DNA of 11,286 nt from UBA73 sp964364885 (GTDB taxonomy: Archaea > Nanobdellota > Nanobdellia > Pacearchaeales > GW2011-AR1): NCBI GenBank assembly GCA_964364885.1, contig CAYIOA010000026.1, forward strand, positions 1-11,286, read 5' to 3'. A program made the position numbers and the translations under genes. The notes under the pieces were generated by a model, which saw nothing but the letters and a program-made list of their open reading frames with translations, was not told the origin of the DNA and did not search any database. Below are positions 1 through 5,435 of the stretch, in pieces; position 1 is the stretch's first letter, and every line of letters starts with the position of its first letter.

Positions 1-292
1 CAAATCCTTCTCTTTCTAAAATATCAACTGTTCCAAATGCTAAAGCATCATCTTGTGCTACATCAACTAAATCTGGTTTGTATTTTTTAGCAATTTCTAA
101 TAATGAAGAAGGATTTTTTAAAGAACAGTTTTTATCCACAATAACTTCCTTTTTTCTTTTGTAACTTATAAAATCATTTCCTGGTGCAACAATTATTCTT
201 CTAACATTTGGACTTTTTTCATATGCACAAGAAATAGTATGCTCTCTAGCTCCACTTCCAATTAATAATATTGTTAAATCTTCTTTAACCAT
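1..292 (-). CDS. purD: Phosphoribosylamine-glycine ligase (GARS), N-terminal part, truncated by window edge
   Basis: Partial gene: 97 codons from an ATG at 292 run off the left edge. PurD joins phosphoribosylamine to glycine using ATP in de novo purine synthesis, in the cytoplasm. The visible piece is the N-terminal (pre-ATP-grasp) domain: a first beta strand leading into GSGAREH at about residues 11-17, the family's GSGGREH signature, followed by VAPGND at about 40-45 matching the usual APGN turn, then KPDLVDVAQDDALAFGTVD at about 73-91, matching the conserved 'DLxVVGPExPLxxGxxD' stretch. The classical Gly-Pro-Glu there reads Ala-Gln-Asp, a small deviation. The start is supported by a TATA box centred 24 bases upstream, implying a leaderless mRNA. 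Codons end almost always in A or T. The ATP-grasp and C-terminal domains lie outside the window, so intactness cannot be judged. Confidence 0.9.
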   Translation of the reverse strand, partial: MVKEDLTILLIGSGAREHTISCAYEKSPNVRRIIVAPGNDFISYKRKKEVIVDKNCSLKNPSSLLEIAKKYKPDLVDVAQDDALAFGTVDILEREGF

Positions 293-308
293 AAAAAACT
301 AATTCATT

Positions 309-321
309 CCATATTTATATG
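309..321. promoter_or_regulatory. Near-symmetrical TATA box, purD promoter and possibly a divergent RNA promoter
   Basis: The sequence CCATATTTATATG reads as a TATA box on both strands. On the minus strand it is centred 24 bases before the purD ATG, giving a leaderless start. On the plus strand it predicts initiation near 340, exactly where the first helix of the structured region begins. The plus-strand use is inference. Confidence 0.55.
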
Positions 322-338
322 TTTATCTTAGTTTAACG

Positions 339-500
339 CTTCTTCAAGGCACTAAACCTTTTGGTTCAAAGAAGTGGTGGGGCAGTGAACCATAAACCTC
401 GTTAGTTATTCGGTTTATGTAGCTAACTTGATCCTAAGGATATACGCCCCCACGAGATAATTAACCTTAGGTTAAGGTTCCCCCGCTAAATTTGGAATTT
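339..500 (+). ncRNA. Candidate structured non-coding RNA between purD and a membrane-protein gene
   Basis: No open frame of note lies in 301-594, but 339-479 can be tiled with nested, compatible helices: 339-344 with 369-374 (6 bp) enclosing AACC-TTTT-GGTT (355-366); 377-383 with 446-453 (7 bp, one bulged C) enclosing an 8-bp hairpin 391-398/412-419 and ATCC-TAA-GGAT (431-441); then AACCTTA-GGT-TAAGGTT (463-479). An alternative 8-bp hairpin, 401-408/420-427 with one G-U pair, is mutually exclusive with 391-398/412-419. A T5 run at 495-499 could end the transcript. I could not match it to SRP RNA, RNase P RNA, 5S rRNA or a C/D box RNA: their signature motifs are missing. Strand is chosen from the TATA placement and is uncertain, and the end is approximate. 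From about 500 to 594 I see only one more A/T-rich inverted repeat (494-520). Confidence 0.35.
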
Positions 501-594
501 TTATCGACGATAAGAAAAATTGGCTAAAAAAGTTGAGCTATTAATTTTGATAAGGTTAAACTCTGCAAAAATGGGCAGTTAAGTGCTCCCTGAC

Positions 595-1029
595 CTACTT
601 CTTTTTTAGCTTATTCTCCGCCCACCAGCTATAAGCTATTCCAACGATAATCAGAATAGGAATTAAATAATAGTGATTCTTAATCAAATTAAAATTAAAG
701 AAATAAACTGAAATTAGCCACAAGTCAAAAATACTATAGACAATAACTAATGTGGTCAGAACCAATTCCTCAGTTTTAACATAAACTTTATCCACTTTTT
801 TAGTTAACCAGGATCCGCTTTTAACAAGAAGATAGAAGAGTATCAAAACAAGAGGAGTTAAAAAAAGAGGATTGCTTACTCCAAGCAAACTCGCTATTGG
901 TTTCCATATTGGGCTTTCAAGTCCTCTTCCTTCTGCGAAAATTATATCTAGAGAAGCATCTAAAAGAACTAATGCGATTAATATAATCCATCCATAAGTT
1001 TTGGATAAAACTACTTTTTGTTTATTCAT
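595..1029 (-). CDS. Unrecognised four-helix membrane protein
   Basis: 144 residues with about four hydrophobic segments: roughly 12-31, 55-69, 88-113 and 120-136. A short polar loop (about 33-46) contains EGRGLESPIWKP, and a Lys-rich loop (76-83) separates helices two and three. The C-terminus is Lys-rich and probably cytoplasmic. I do not recognise the family. No catalytic motif, Cys pair or His cluster is visible, so a transport or scaffold role would be guesswork. The ATG at 1029 is preceded by AAAGAG, and a TATA-like CATTTAAATA lies about 43 bases upstream, giving a short leader. The gene is divergent from the copper island, and their promoters share 1030-1139. It need not belong functionally to that island. 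Confidence 0.75.
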   Translation of the reverse strand: MNKQKVVLSKTYGWIILIALVLLDASLDIIFAEGRGLESPIWKPIASLLGVSNPLFLTPLVLILFYLLVKSGSWLTKKVDKVYVKTEELVLTTLVIVYSIFDLWLISVYFFNFNLIKNHYYLIPILIIVGIAYSWWAENKLKKK

Positions 1030-1067
1030 CTCTTTTTAACTTGACTATAAAAGAATAATTGTAGCTC

Positions 1068-1118
1068 GTATTTAAATGTTTTTTGGGGGATTTCTGTAAA
1101 AAACAAAAGAATTAAAAA
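1068..1118. promoter_or_regulatory. Divergent promoter region between the membrane protein and cupredoxin genes
   Basis: A minus-strand CATTTAAATA centred near 1072 precedes the 1029 start by about 43 bases. A plus-strand ATTAAAAACC centred near 1114 precedes the 1140 ATG by 26 bases, consistent with a leaderless transcript. The second box is weak by sequence. Confidence 0.45.
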
Positions 1119-1139
1119 CCATAAGAGCTATAAAGAAAA

Positions 1140-1520
1140 ATGAAAAACACAACAATACTCGCATTAGTTGCTTTGGTAGTTATCGGGGTAGTCACATACA
1201 TGTTTGTTAATGACGGTCCTCAGACACCAATAACTGGGAGTGTAATTGCCGGCAGTGGAGAAGTTCAGAAAGTAACTTTGGGCACAAAAGACCTGAATTA
1301 TTACCCAAATGAAATTCGAGTAAAATCCGGACAGCCTGTAAGTATTTCTTTAGATAATAGCGTAACAGGTTGTTTAAGGTCTTTTACAATTAAGGAATTG
1401 GGTGTTTCTAAATATCTTAGAAGTGTAACAGACAGCTTGGTATTTACCCCAACCCAAAAAGGGACTTTTACGTTTGCGTGCAGTATGGGAATGGGCTACG
1501 GAAAGCTGATTGTTGAATGA
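1140..1520 (+). CDS. Membrane-anchored cupredoxin-like copper-binding protein
   Basis: 126 residues. Residues 4-23 form an N-terminal signal anchor, placing the rest outside the cytoplasmic membrane. Residues 45-126 match the EfeO/plant-type cupredoxin-like domain (Cupredoxin_1 family): YYPNEIRVKSGQPV at about 54-67, the GCLRSFTI stretch with Cys78, and the C-terminal TFACSMGMGYGKLIVE. Likely Cu(I) ligands are Cys78, Cys114, Met116 and Met118, a soft Cys/Met set rather than the His-Cys-His-Met of blue copper proteins. In bacteria and archaea this domain type sits beside or is fused to copper ATPases; here it opens a copper island. The ATG lies 26 bases after a weak TATA box. Its stop overlaps the next start in ATGA, so the two genes are translationally linked. 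A copper storage or delivery role on the outer face is inference. Confidence 0.85.
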   Translation: MKNTTILALVALVVIGVVTYMFVNDGPQTPITGSVIAGSGEVQKVTLGTKDLNYYPNEIRVKSGQPVSISLDNSVTGCLRSFTIKELGVSKYLRSVTDSLVFTPTQKGTFTFACSMGMGYGKLIVE

Positions 1521-1966
1521 TAATGAATAAAGCATTCAAGAAGCCATATACATACTGGACAATAGCAATATTTTTTGTTTATCTGGCAATAAATTTTCTT
1601 GCAAGCGGATTTTACAATACAATAAAATTAATTGCTGTTTATGCTGATACAGTTAACTGGTTTAAGCTGGGTGTTTCTTTAGTTTTCACGCTGGTTATTG
1701 GTTTTTTAGTCGGTATTAATTCTGTTTTAGTTTATATTAAATACAAAGAAAGAAAACAGTGCACGAAAGAGGGTGCGCTTGCTGGAGCCGGAGCTATTGC
1801 TGGTTTGGCAACAGGAGTTTGTCCGTTGTGTGTTACAGGCTTATTTCCTCTGTTGTTTAGTTTATTTGGACTTTCATTCTCTTTTGCAAGCCTGCCTCTT
1901 AATGGCCTTGAAGTTCAGATATTGACGATTGCAATGCTTGCAATAAGTTTAAAGATGCTTAAATGA
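1517..1966 (+). CDS. Polytopic membrane protein with intramembrane CPLC motif, probable copper-associated
   Basis: 149 residues with four predicted membrane helices: about 13-32, 48-74, 86-118 (Gly/Ala-rich, then hydrophobic) and 130-148. Cys102-Pro-Leu-Cys105 sits within the long third segment, and Cys82 lies in the Lys/Glu-rich loop just before it. A CPxC pair in a helix recalls the metal-passing CPC of P1B ATPases, or a redox dithiol as in thioredoxin-like or DsbD/CcdA systems, but the CcdA pattern itself is not present. The start overlaps the cupredoxin stop by 4 bases; an in-frame ATG two codons downstream (1523) is possible. Co-translation with the cupredoxin suggests a partner that supplies or receives copper or reduces its Cys ligands. 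Family membership was not recognised beyond this. Confidence 0.75.
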   Translation: MIMNKAFKKPYTYWTIAIFFVYLAINFLASGFYNTIKLIAVYADTVNWFKLGVSLVFTLVIGFLVGINSVLVYIKYKERKQCTKEGALAGAGAIAGLATGVCPLCVTGLFPLLFSLFGLSFSFASLPLNGLEVQILTIAMLAISLKMLK

Positions 1967-1982
1967 TAGAAGTAATCCGAAA

Positions 1983-2022
1983 CATTTAAATAATACGTAT
2001 GTATTGAATTATCATATGATAA
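1983..2022 (+). promoter_or_regulatory. ArsR-gene promoter with two overlapping operator-like palindromes
   Basis: TTTAAATA (1985-1992) is a good TATA box 28 bases before the ATG at 2016. Directly behind it is an inverted repeat, AATAC-GTAT-GTATT (1992-2005), and then a perfect 14-bp palindrome TTATCATATGATAA (2009-2022) that contains the start codon. Both lie where a bound repressor would block TFB/RNA polymerase or the initiation site. The gene they precede encodes a winged-helix metal sensor, so autorepression is the natural reading (inference). Confidence 0.6.
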
Positions 2023-2393
2023 GCAAGAGCATATTACACCACACTCATAAAGAAGGATTTAATGAGTCTGAGACATACGAGGCATATAAAATATTTTTCG
2101 GAACACTTGTTTCAGAACCAAGAATAAAGATAATAAATTTATTGAGGGGGGGAAGGAAAAATGTTTCGGAGATAATAAGTGAATTAAAAATTGATCAAAC
2201 AGCTGTTTCGCACAACCTGGGACGTTTATCAAAGTGCGGATTTGTAAACTCAGAGAGAGAAGGAAAATTTATTTATTATTCATTGAGCGAAGAGACAATA
2301 AAGCCGTTAATGAACTTAATTGACAAGCATATGGCTGATTATTGCGTGCATATCTTAAAAAAATCATACGGAAGGCATCACCATGAGGCGTGA
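2016..2393 (+). CDS. ArsR/SmtB-family metal-sensing transcriptional repressor
   Basis: 125 residues from the ATG at 2016. A TTG at 2004 would add four residues, but TATA spacing favours the ATG on a leaderless mRNA. The winged helix spans about 22-92: VSEPRIKIINLL (helix 1-2 region), NVSEIISELKIDQTAVSHNLGRL with the recognition helix at about 60-72, and the wing EREGKFIYYSL at 80-90. The ELCVCDL metal site of ArsR/SmtB is absent from the helix-turn-helix. Possible ligands lie elsewhere: HHTH near the N-terminus (8-11), Cys74, and a C-terminal helix with Asp103-x-His105, Cys110, His112 and a final HHHE (121-124), resembling an alpha-5 site. Within a copper island, Cu(I) is the likely effector (inference). 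It overlaps the next gene by 11 bases, and its position at the head of the CopZ/CopA half supports autoregulation. Confidence 0.88.
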   Translation: MISKSILHHTHKEGFNESETYEAYKIFFGTLVSEPRIKIINLLRGGRKNVSEIISELKIDQTAVSHNLGRLSKCGFVNSEREGKFIYYSLSEETIKPLMNLIDKHMADYCVHILKKSYGRHHHEA

Positions 2394-2607
2394 AGAAATA
2401 ATCTTGATTAGTGTATTAGCAATAGCTGCTTTATCTTTATTGCTTATACCATCTAGCGGTATGATGGGTTATGGCTACGGAATGATGGGCGGTTTCGGCT
2501 ATGGAGGGATACCTATCTTTGGTTTCATTATTATGATATTATTAATCACAGCATTAATTCTGTTCATTGTCTGGATTGTCAGGCAATTGGAAGGGGACCG
2601 GAGATAA
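2383..2607 (+). CDS. Met/Gly-rich mini membrane protein of the copper island
   Basis: 74 residues. Two membrane helices (about 5-22 and 44-66) flank a Gly/Tyr/Met loop with Met pairs at 27-28 and 34-35 (GMMGYGYGMMGG). The short charged C-terminus (WIVRQLEGDRR) is probably cytoplasmic, which would place both ends inside and the Met loop outside. Met clusters are common Cu(I)/Ag(I) ligands in periplasmic and outer-face copper proteins; similar short Gly-Met-Met proteins often sit near copper ATPases in bacteria and archaea. It overlaps the regulator's last 11 bases and touches the next start (TAATG), so it is tightly coupled within one operon. No named family is assigned. A role as a membrane copper relay is inference. 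Confidence 0.75.
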   Translation: MRREEIILISVLAIAALSLLLIPSSGMMGYGYGMMGGFGYGGIPIFGFIIMILLITALILFIVWIVRQLEGDRR

Positions 2608-3116
2608 TGAATAAGCTGATTTTTGTTTTAGTGCCTCTAATTATTCTTTCTTCAATTGCTTTAGCAGATACCGAAGATTTTGAGGAAGCTGAAAAATTGA
2701 TTAAAGAAAGGATTAGCTGTGAGCAGCTCAATGATGAACAATTAGAAGCACTTGGCGATTACTTCATGGAGCAAATGCATCCTGGAGAATTTCATGAAAT
2801 AATGGACGAACGAATGGGCAGAGAAGGTTCTGCAACGTTAAAACAAGTTCATATAAACATAGCAAGAAGGTTTTATTGCGGAGATTCAAGAGCAATGTCT
2901 AGTATGATGATGAATACAATGATGGGGCGCTATGGTTCCGGCAGCAGTATGATGTATGGAGTTTATTATAGACAACCTTCTTATTCATTCTATATACAAT
3001 TAATTTTTTCAATGCTGATTATTGTTTTATTATTAGTTATTATTATATGGCTTATTAATAATATTAAAGAAAAGGGGGCAGGAAATGGCCGGCGAGTTCA
3101 AAGGAGACAGAAATAA
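2607..3116 (+). CDS. Exported, membrane-anchored Met-rich protein, probable copper binding
   Basis: 169 residues. A signal peptide (1-20, ending ALA) is followed by an acidic helical domain, about 22-92, containing MEQMHPGEFHEIMDERMGREG and a His-Ile-Asn-Ile-Ala pattern. Cys38 and Cys91 bracket this domain and could form a disulfide. Residues 97-116 hold eight Met (97, 100-102, 105, 106, 115, 116). A membrane helix at about 129-151 is followed by a basic cytoplasmic tail. The 'HPGEFHExMDxxMGxEG' type of segment occurs in small secreted proteins of other copper or heavy-metal islands, but I cannot name the family. The start codon shares one base with the preceding stop, and a G-rich stretch (GGGGACCGGAG) upstream may act as a ribosome binding site. 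Together this suggests an outer-face copper buffer close to the exporter. Confidence 0.78.
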   Translation: MNKLIFVLVPLIILSSIALADTEDFEEAEKLIKERISCEQLNDEQLEALGDYFMEQMHPGEFHEIMDERMGREGSATLKQVHINIARRFYCGDSRAMSSMMMNTMMGRYGSGSSMMYGVYYRQPSYSFYIQLIFSMLIIVLLLVIIIWLINNIKEKGAGNGRRVQRRQK

Positions 3117-3261
3117 AATGTACAAATGCAACGAGTGTCGTTTAGGATACAAAGAAAAAAAGTGGGCTGAGAAATGCGAGGCCTGGTGCAAAAAGCACAA
3201 GAGCTGCAATTTAGGTATTACGAGTCATTCTCTAAAAAATGAAATGGGGGTTCCAGCATGA
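3085..3261 (+). CDS. Small Cys-rich protein (58 aa) upstream of copZ, probable metal-binding knuckle
   Basis: A 58-residue frame between the Met-rich gene and copZ. From the ATG at 3085 the core begins with MYKCNEC at residue 12. It has Cys at 15, 18, 32, 36 and 42 plus His39 and His50: Cys-x2-Cys, Lys-Cys-x-x-x-Cys-x-x-His, then SCNLGITSH. It is soluble and Lys-rich, with no signal peptide. The start at 3085 has GGGGG six bases upstream, as copZ does at seven. An alternative ATG at 3118, one base after the preceding stop with AGGAG upstream, gives 47 residues and keeps every ligand. Its stop overlaps the copZ start (ATGA). The Cys/His spacing suggests a zinc- or Cu(I)-binding knuckle. The family is not named with confidence; a metallochaperone or sensor accessory role is inference. 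Confidence 0.72.
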   Translation: MAGEFKGDRNKMYKCNECRLGYKEKKWAEKCEAWCKKHKSCNLGITSHSLKNEMGVPA

Positions 3262-3470
3262 AGAAGTTAAAATTGTTAATTGAAGGAATGCACTGCGCTT
3301 CGTGCGCTTCTAATATAGAGCGAAGCTTGAAAACTGTAAAAGGTGTTAAAAGCGTTTCAGTCAGCATGTTCACGCGAAAAGGCATTGTTGAAGCAGAAGA
3401 TTCTGTTTCAGAGGAAGAGTTGAAAAAAGCAGTTGCAAGAACTGGTTATAAGGTTGCAAGCATAGATTAA
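3258..3470 (+). CDS. copZ: CopZ-type copper chaperone (HMA domain)
   Basis: 70 residues, a single heavy-metal-associated domain of typical length. The metal site is GMHCASC at residues 10-16 (Cys13, Cys16), in the loop after the first beta strand, followed by the helix NIERSLKTVKGV, strands VKSVSVSMFTRKGIVEAE, and helix EEELKKAVARTGYKV. Cys-x-x-Cys with a preceding Met is the classical Cu(I) chaperone site. It is cytosolic and would hand Cu(I) to the ATPase encoded 10 bases downstream. That ATPase lacks its own HMA domain, so this protein may stand in for it in trans. The ATG overlaps the preceding stop, with GGGGG seven bases upstream. Confidence 0.93.
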   Translation: MKKLKLLIEGMHCASCASNIERSLKTVKGVKSVSVSMFTRKGIVEAEDSVSEEELKKAVARTGYKVASID

Positions 3471-3480
3471 TATTATTAAG

Positions 3481-5433
3481 ATGGAACACGAAATGCACGA
3501 ACATCACGGAGAATCAATAGAAGACAAAGAAATAAAAACCTGGCTCATAAGACTAATTGCTGCATGGGTCTTTACAGTTCAGATAGTCTTTCTTATGTTC
3601 TCTGAGAGACTGTTTGGCATTAAATTACTTGAAGAAAGTGTTATGACTCTTGTTTTGCTTGTCCTGGCATTTCCAGTTATTTTTATAATTGGTTTTTCAA
3701 CATTAAAAAGCGGTTTTAGGGGTTTTATTTCTCTTTACTTTAACATGGATTCTTTAATTGCATTAGGGACTGTAATAGCGTATCTAACAGGGATAATGAG
3801 TTTCTTTGGAATAGTGCAGGATTATTCTGGAATTTCTGCGATGATTATGGCTTTTTTTATTACTGGAAAATATGTTGAGTCCCTGGCTAGAGGGAGAGCG
3901 AGCAAAGAAATAAAGAAATTGCTTGAGCTGGGAGCGAAAAAAGCCAGAGTTTTAAGAGGGAAAGAGGAAATTGAAATTTCAATAGAAGAAGTTATAGTTG
4001 GCGATATTATGATTATTAAACCTGGAGAAAAAATTCCAACTGACGGAATAGTTGTAAAAGGGGAGAGTGCAGTTGATGAAAGCATGATAAGTGGAGAGAG
4101 TCTTCCGTCAGAGAAAAGAGCAAAGAGCAATGTTATAGGAGCAACGATAAATCAAGATGGAGTGCTGTATGTTAGGGCGACAAAAGTAGGAAAAGATACT
4201 TTCCTGGCTCATATTATAGAGCTGGTTGAAGAAGCGCAGGGCACAAAAATACCTATTCAAAGGCTGGCTGACAAAATAACGAGTATCTTTGTTCCTTCTA
4301 TTTTAGTTCTTGCTTTGCTTACTTTCTTAGGATGGTTCTTATTTTCAGGTGATTTAAGCAGAGCAATTGGTGTTTCTGTAGCTGTTCTTGTTATCGCGTG
4401 CCCTTGTGCTTTAGGGCTTGCAACACCAACTGCCTTGATGGTTGGCTCTGGAATGGGGGCAAAGCGCGGAATACTTATTAGAAAGGGAGAAGCAATACAA
4501 ACAATGAAAGAAGTAAAGACGATTGTTTTTGATAAAACAGGAACAATAACAAAAGGAAAGCCAGAAGTAACAAATATTTACACAAAAGGAAAAGACAGTT
4601 ATGTTTTGGAAATCACTGCCTCGCTTGAGAAATTATCAGAGCACCCTATTGCAAAAGCAATTGTTGAAAAAGCAAACCTGAAGAGATACAAATCAGCAAC
4701 TAATTTTAAGATATTAAGAGGAAGGGGCATTGAAGGGACTCTAGGAAAAAAGAAGATAATAATAGGAAACAGAACTTTAATGAATGAAAAGAAAATTTCT
4801 ATTAAAGAATTTGAAGGCAAAATAGAAATGTATGAAAATGACGGAAAAACAACAATGATTATAGCAGAAAACGGGAAAGTAATAGGCGCGATTGCTGTTG
4901 CAGACGCAGTCAAGGATGATTCTACTTATGCAATTGCCTCTTTGAATAATTCCGGATATAAAACAGTTATGATTACTGGAGATAACGAGAGAACTGCCCA
5001 GGCAATAGCGAAGCAAGTTGGAATTACCGAAGTTATCGCGAATGTTCTTCCTGAAGACAAGGCTAAAAAAGTTGAAGAATTGCAAAAAAGAGGGATGGTT
5101 GCTTTTATTGGAGACGGTATTAATGATGCTCCTGCATTAAAGCAGGCAAATGTTGGAATAGCAATGGGAACAGGAACAGACATTGCTATTGAATCCGGCG
5201 ATATTGTGCTTACAAAGGGCTCATTGATTGGAGTTGTGCAGTCTATTAATTTGAGCAAGGCGACTTTCAAGAAGATTAAACAAAACTTGTTCTGGGCTTT
5301 TGCATATAATGTTATAGCAATTCCTATTGCAGTTGCCGGTTTCTTACATCCTGTAATTGCTGAAATAGCAATGGCTACTTCTTCTGTAACAGTTGTGATG
5401 AATGCGAATTTGCTAAGACACAAGAAGATTTAG
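3481..5433 (+). CDS. copA: Cu+-exporting P1B-1-type ATPase lacking N-terminal HMA domain
   Basis: 650 residues, shorter than the usual roughly 750-800 because no HMA domain is fused. Instead the N-terminus is His/Glu-rich (MEHEMHEHHGE, 1-11), a possible metal tether. Paired N-terminal helices precede the actuator loop with SGES (204-207, the TGES equivalent). The ion-path helix has CPC (307-309). The P-domain has DKTGT (351-355, phosphorylated Asp351), the N-domain has His388-Pro389 and GRGIEG (414-419), and the hinge has MITGD (497-501) and GDGINDAPAL (544-553). Helices 7 and 8 carry YN (609-610) and MATSS (631-635) with Asn641: the P1B-1 pattern specifying Cu(I)/Ag(I). It exports cytosolic Cu(I) at the cost of ATP. 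It follows copZ by 10 bases and is the last gene of the island. All catalytic residues are present. Confidence 0.96.
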   Translation: MEHEMHEHHGESIEDKEIKTWLIRLIAAWVFTVQIVFLMFSERLFGIKLLEESVMTLVLLVLAFPVIFIIGFSTLKSGFRGFISLYFNMDSLIALGTVIAYLTGIMSFFGIVQDYSGISAMIMAFFITGKYVESLARGRASKEIKKLLELGAKKARVLRGKEEIEISIEEVIVGDIMIIKPGEKIPTDGIVVKGESAVDESMISGESLPSEKRAKSNVIGATINQDGVLYVRATKVGKDTFLAHIIELVEEAQGTKIPIQRLADKITSIFVPSILVLALLTFLGWFLFSGDLSRAIGVSVAVLVIACPCALGLATPTALMVGSGMGAKRGILIRKGEAIQTMKEVKTIVFDKTGTITKGKPEVTNIYTKGKDSYVLEITASLEKLSEHPIAKAIVEKANLKRYKSATNFKILRGRGIEGTLGKKKIIIGNRTLMNEKKISIKEFEGKIEMYENDGKTTMIIAENGKVIGAIAVADAVKDDSTYAIASLNNSGYKTVMITGDNERTAQAIAKQVGITEVIANVLPEDKAKKVEELQKRGMVAFIGDGINDAPALKQANVGIAMGTGTDIAIESGDIVLTKGSLIGVVQSINLSKATFKKIKQNLFWAFAYNVIAIPIAVAGFLHPVIAEIAMATSSVTVVMNANLLRHKKI

Positions 5434-5435
5434 AA

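Noticed and set aside
391..427. H-type pseudoknot in the structured region
   Set aside because: The two 8-bp helices would need to be joined with no linker across the first stem, which is not sterically possible; they are better read as alternative hairpins.
576..594. 5S rRNA- or SRP-like fragment (GTTAAGTGCTCC on plus; GGTCAGGGAGCA on minus)
   Set aside because: Only short resemblance; the rest of the 5S helices and the SRP GGAA-loop/asymmetric-loop motif are absent.
2004..2015. TTG start for the ArsR gene
   Set aside because: The ATG at 2016 is 28 bases from a strong TATA box; the TTG lies too close to the box to be within the transcript.
4926..5423. Long minus-strand frames inside copA (also 3822-4130, 4599-5085)
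   Set aside because: They are antisense to conserved P-type ATPase motifs and have low-complexity Ile/Ser/Phe composition typical of shadow frames.
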